From the NCBI GenBank assembly GCA_031267995.1, contig JAIRXZ010000009.1, forward strand, positions 1-15,421: a DNA stretch of 15,421 nt. Reading direction: 5' to 3'. Within the stretch, counting starts at the first letter, position 1; every line of letters starts with the position of its first letter. This DNA comes from Odoribacteraceae bacterium (GTDB taxonomy: Bacteria; Bacteroidota; Bacteroidia; Bacteroidales; Marinifilaceae). Shown here in pieces: positions 13,639-15,421 of this stretch. The notes beneath the pieces were generated by a model, which had not been told where the DNA came from, did not search any database, and saw nothing but the letters and a program-made list of their open reading frames with translations. A program made the translations under genes and the position numbers.

Positions 13639-14952
13639 ATGAACCTTCAAGGAAAACGAGTGGCCTACATCACGCTGGGCTGCAAGCTCAATTTCTCGGA
13701 AACCTCCACCCTCCGCCACGCCCTCGAGGAGGCCGGCACGCGCACCGTCGACGCCGACACCGGGGCGGACATCCTCCTGGTCAACACCTGCGCCGTCACG
13801 GACGCCGCCGAACGAAAAGCCCGACAACTCATCCGCCGACTGGCGCGACACTGCCCGGACGCCCTCCTCGTCGTCGTCGGTTGTTACGCCAAACTCCGCG
13901 CCGACGAACTGCGCGCCATGAAGGGAATACGAATCATCCCCGTCGAAGGAGAAAAATTCCGCGTCATCGACCACCTCCTCGCCCTCGACGAGCGCCTCGT
14001 CACCCTGGATGATCACCCTTTTATTCTCGATGATGCCCCGGACAATCACCCCCTCCTCCCCCCCTTCTACCCCGCCTGCTCGCGTGGCGATCGCACCCGC
14101 TGCTTCCTCAAAATCCAGGACGGCTGCGACTACCACTGCACCTACTGCGCCATCCCCGCCGCGCGCGGGGCCAGCCGCAGCGCCACCATCTCGCGAGTCC
14201 TCGAATCCGCGCGCGAAGCGGCCACCCGCGGCGTCAAGGAGATCATCCTCACGGGCGTCAACACCGGCGACTTCGGCCGACGCGCCGGCGAACCCTTCCT
14301 CCACCTCCTCCGCGCCCTGGACGACGAGGGGGCGGTGCCCCGCTACCGCGTATCCTCCATCGAACCCAACCTGCTCACCGGGGAGATCATCGACTTCATC
14401 GCCTCCTCGCGCCACTTCATGCCTCATTTCCACCTCCCCCTGCAATCCGGCAGCGACGACGTGCTCGCCCTCATGGGACGACGCTACACCCGCGACCTCT
14501 TCGCCCGCCGCGTGGAGCGTGCGCGATCGGTACTCCCCGACGCCTTCATCGGCGTGGACGTCATCGCCGGCTCGCGTGGCGAGACCCTCGCGCGTTTCAA
14601 GGACTCCCTCCGCTTCATCTCCGACCTGGACATCACCCGCCTCCACGTCTTCCCCTACTCCGAACGCGCCGGCACGCGCGCCCTCTCCATCCCCGGCTCC
14701 GTGGACATCGCGGAGCGTCGCCGCCGCGCCTCCCTCCTCATCGCCCTCTCGACCGCCAAATTGTCCGCCTTTCACCGCCGCTTCCTGGGCGACACGCGCC
14801 CCGTCCTCTTCGAGGAGGGAGATCCCGACGCACCTTCCCGCGGCTTCACGGACAATTACATCCGCGTCTCCATCCCCCGCGACCCCTCCCTGGAAAACAA
14901 CATCATCCCCGTCACCCTCTCCGCCACCAACGTGGTAACGACGGGGGATTAA
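13639..14952 (+). CDS. mtaB: tRNA t6A37 methylthiotransferase MtaB
   Basis: MtaB is a radical-SAM methylthiotransferase that adds a methylthio group to C2 of t6A37, giving ms2t6A in tRNAs reading ANN codons. The 437-residue protein has the N-terminal UPF0004 domain with cluster-binding Cys15 (L-G-C-K-L-N), Cys51 (N-T-C-A-V-T) and Cys82 (V-G-C-Y-A-K). The radical-SAM CxxxCxxC follows as Cys163, Cys167 and Cys170 in D-G-C-D-Y-H-C-T-Y-C. The rest of the SAM barrel includes L-T-G-V-N-T-G and L-P-L-Q-S-G-S. The C-terminal part (about 385-437) is short and TRAM-like. G-C-K-L-N rather than G-C-Q-M-N favours MtaB over MiaB or RimO. The ATG at 13639 gives the family start; the frame opens 25 codons earlier (13564), overlapping the lpxB promoter region. 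Its substrate is the product of the tsa genes in this window. Confidence 0.94.
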   Translation: MNLQGKRVAYITLGCKLNFSETSTLRHALEEAGTRTVDADTGADILLVNTCAVTDAAERKARQLIRRLARHCPDALLVVVGCYAKLRADELRAMKGIRIIPVEGEKFRVIDHLLALDERLVTLDDHPFILDDAPDNHPLLPPFYPACSRGDRTRCFLKIQDGCDYHCTYCAIPAARGASRSATISRVLESAREAATRGVKEIILTGVNTGDFGRRAGEPFLHLLRALDDEGAVPRYRVSSIEPNLLTGEIIDFIASSRHFMPHFHLPLQSGSDDVLALMGRRYTRDLFARRVERARSVLPDAFIGVDVIAGSRGETLARFKDSLRFISDLDITRLHVFPYSERAGTRALSIPGSVDIAERRRRASLLIALSTAKLSAFHRRFLGDTRPVLFEEGDPDAPSRGFTDNYIRVSIPRDPSLENNIIPVTLSATNVVTTGD

Positions 14953-14983
14953 TCAGCGCGTTTTTCCCAACGACAACACCCCG

Positions 14984-15065
14984 CCGCTGGCGCGGACTTG
15001 CAGTCCGTGCCAACGAAAGAACAGCCTTTCCTGTGGTGGCACGGGCTACAAGTCCGCGCCAGCGG
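14984..15065. repeat. 29-bp near-perfect inverted repeat with 24-base loop
   Basis: Arms 14984-15012 and 15037-15065 are reverse complements at 27 of 29 positions; the two differences leave G-U pairs in RNA on one strand. The arm contains GCGCGGACTTG. It would form a long hairpin in RNA or a cruciform in DNA. No transposase or terminal target duplication is visible, so it resembles a stand-alone palindromic interspersed element. Confidence 0.85.
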
Positions 15066-15089
15066 AGATTTCGTTGGAAAATGTTGTAG

Positions 15090-15115
15090 GGGCGCACCTG
15101 CGTGTGCGCCCTTTT
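15090..15115 (+). terminator. Hairpin with short T tract, possible mtaB terminator
   Basis: GGGCGCAC (15090-15097) pairs with GTGCGCCC (15104-15111) around a six-base loop and is followed by TTTT. It is 137 bases after the mtaB stop and belongs to the same repeat family as the sequences that follow, so termination could be incidental. Confidence 0.4.
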
Positions 15116-15149
15116 CCGCGTGTGCACCCCGACGATAATACCGGGGAAC
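15112..15149. repeat. Direct repeat copy A (38 bases)
   Basis: This segment, containing CCGCGTGTGCACCCCGACGA, recurs at 15368-15405 with a few differences, 256 bases apart. The complement of its left part (rc of about 15107-15128) also resembles 15281-15302. Confidence 0.8.
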
Positions 15150-15160
15150 ATGCCGGGGGG

Positions 15161-15198
15161 AACACGCGGGAAGGGCGAAAGATTTTTCGCCCCTACAG
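15161..15198. repeat. GGGCGAA-type hairpin repeat, first copy
   Basis: The segment AACACGCGGGAAGGGCGAAA followed by TTTTTCGCCCCTACAG contains inverted GGGCGAAA and TTTCGCCC. It is repeated with small changes at 15285-15323. Confidence 0.75.
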
Positions 15199-15229
15199 GT
15201 TATCGTCTGGATATCGCCGGATTATGCTG

Positions 15230-15254
15230 TAGGGGCGAATAATCATTCGCCCTC
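15230..15254. repeat. GGGCGAAT hairpin repeat, second copy
   Basis: GTAGGGGCGAAT is followed after AATC by ATTCGCCC, forming a short hairpin of the same family as the flanking copies. Confidence 0.7.
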
Positions 15255-15284
15255 ACCGCCTGTAAAGCAAACACGTCTCCGGCG

Positions 15285-15323
15285 CACACGCGGGGAAGGG
15301 CGAATAATTATTCGCCCCTACAG
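15285..15323. repeat. GGGCGAATAATTATTCGCCC palindrome repeat, third copy
   Basis: The 20-base perfect palindrome occupies 15298-15317 and is followed by CTACAG, with the same left flank (CACGCGGGGAAG) as the copy at 15161-15198. Confidence 0.8.
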
Positions 15324-15367
15324 CATTATCCAACGAACCGTGGGGGCGAACCCCCGCGTGCGCACCC

Positions 15368-15405
15368 TTTCCCGCGTGTGCACCCCGACGATGGTACCGG
15401 TAAAC
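15368..15405. repeat. Direct repeat copy B (38 bases)
   Basis: Second copy of the segment at 15112-15149, again containing CCGCGTGTGCACCCCGACGA and then a variant of the TACCGG end. It lies near the window edge. Confidence 0.8.
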
Positions 15406-15421
15406 CCGGGTGGGTGGCCCG

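Larger units (their letters stand above)
14953..15421. other. Gene-free tail filled with interspersed palindromic repeats
   Basis: No protein-like frame is present in these 469 bases. They hold a 29-bp inverted repeat, a set of hairpins built on GGGCGAA/TTCGCCC, and direct copies of a 38-base G+C-rich segment, listed separately. This looks like a cluster of non-coding interspersed repeats downstream of mtaB; it runs to the window edge and may continue. Confidence 0.8.

Overview
The window looks like a chromosomal segment of a GC-rich member of the Bacteroidota, probably order Bacteroidales. The reasons are the protein families (a TamB of about 1,480 residues, a Bacteroidota-type MtaB and LpxB, an AraC-family regulator next to a YjbR protein), the lack of Shine-Dalgarno sequences before most genes, and several upstream octamers that fit or nearly fit the Bacteroides -7 promoter element TAnnTTTG. 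This assignment rests on reading protein motifs; no database search was run. I see no rRNA, tRNA, CRISPR array, transposase or phage gene.

Layout from left to right. Positions 173-1399 hold a YjbR/MmcQ-family protein and an AraC-family regulator, both on the minus strand. A perfect A-tract/GC/T-tract palindrome at 1433-1464 is a strong terminator for the genes to its right. From 4835 down to 1512 runs a tightly packed minus-strand cluster, tsaE-tsaB-tsaC-tsaD-efp. The tsa genes overlap by 4 or 7 bases. They supply all four proteins for bacterial N6-threonylcarbamoyl-adenosine (t6A) at tRNA position 37, followed by elongation factor P.

Positions 4836-5737 contain no credible gene but are the most unusual part of the window. 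About 24 tandem 21-bp units are centred on the palindrome TCTCGCGCGAGA. The array contains an exact 40-bp inverted repeat, reads as an S-R-E heptad on both strands, and is flanked on each side by a G-quadruplex-like tract. Next come, on the minus strand, ornithine aminotransferase (rocD) and the large envelope protein TamB, probably co-transcribed with tamB first. TamB has no ATG start. Divergent from tamB is a D-2-hydroxyacid dehydrogenase on the plus strand, whose stop codon overlaps the stop of the convergent lpxB. Divergent from lpxB is mtaB, which converts t6A to ms2t6A and so acts on the product of the Tsa cluster 9 kb away. The last 469 bases form a gene-free cluster of interspersed palindromic repeats.

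Themes are tRNA position-37 modification and translation (tsaBCDE, efp, mtaB), outer-membrane biogenesis (tamB, lpxB) and small-molecule metabolism (rocD, dehydrogenase). The genes themselves are ordinary housekeeping genes. The 21-bp array is the best candidate for something undescribed.
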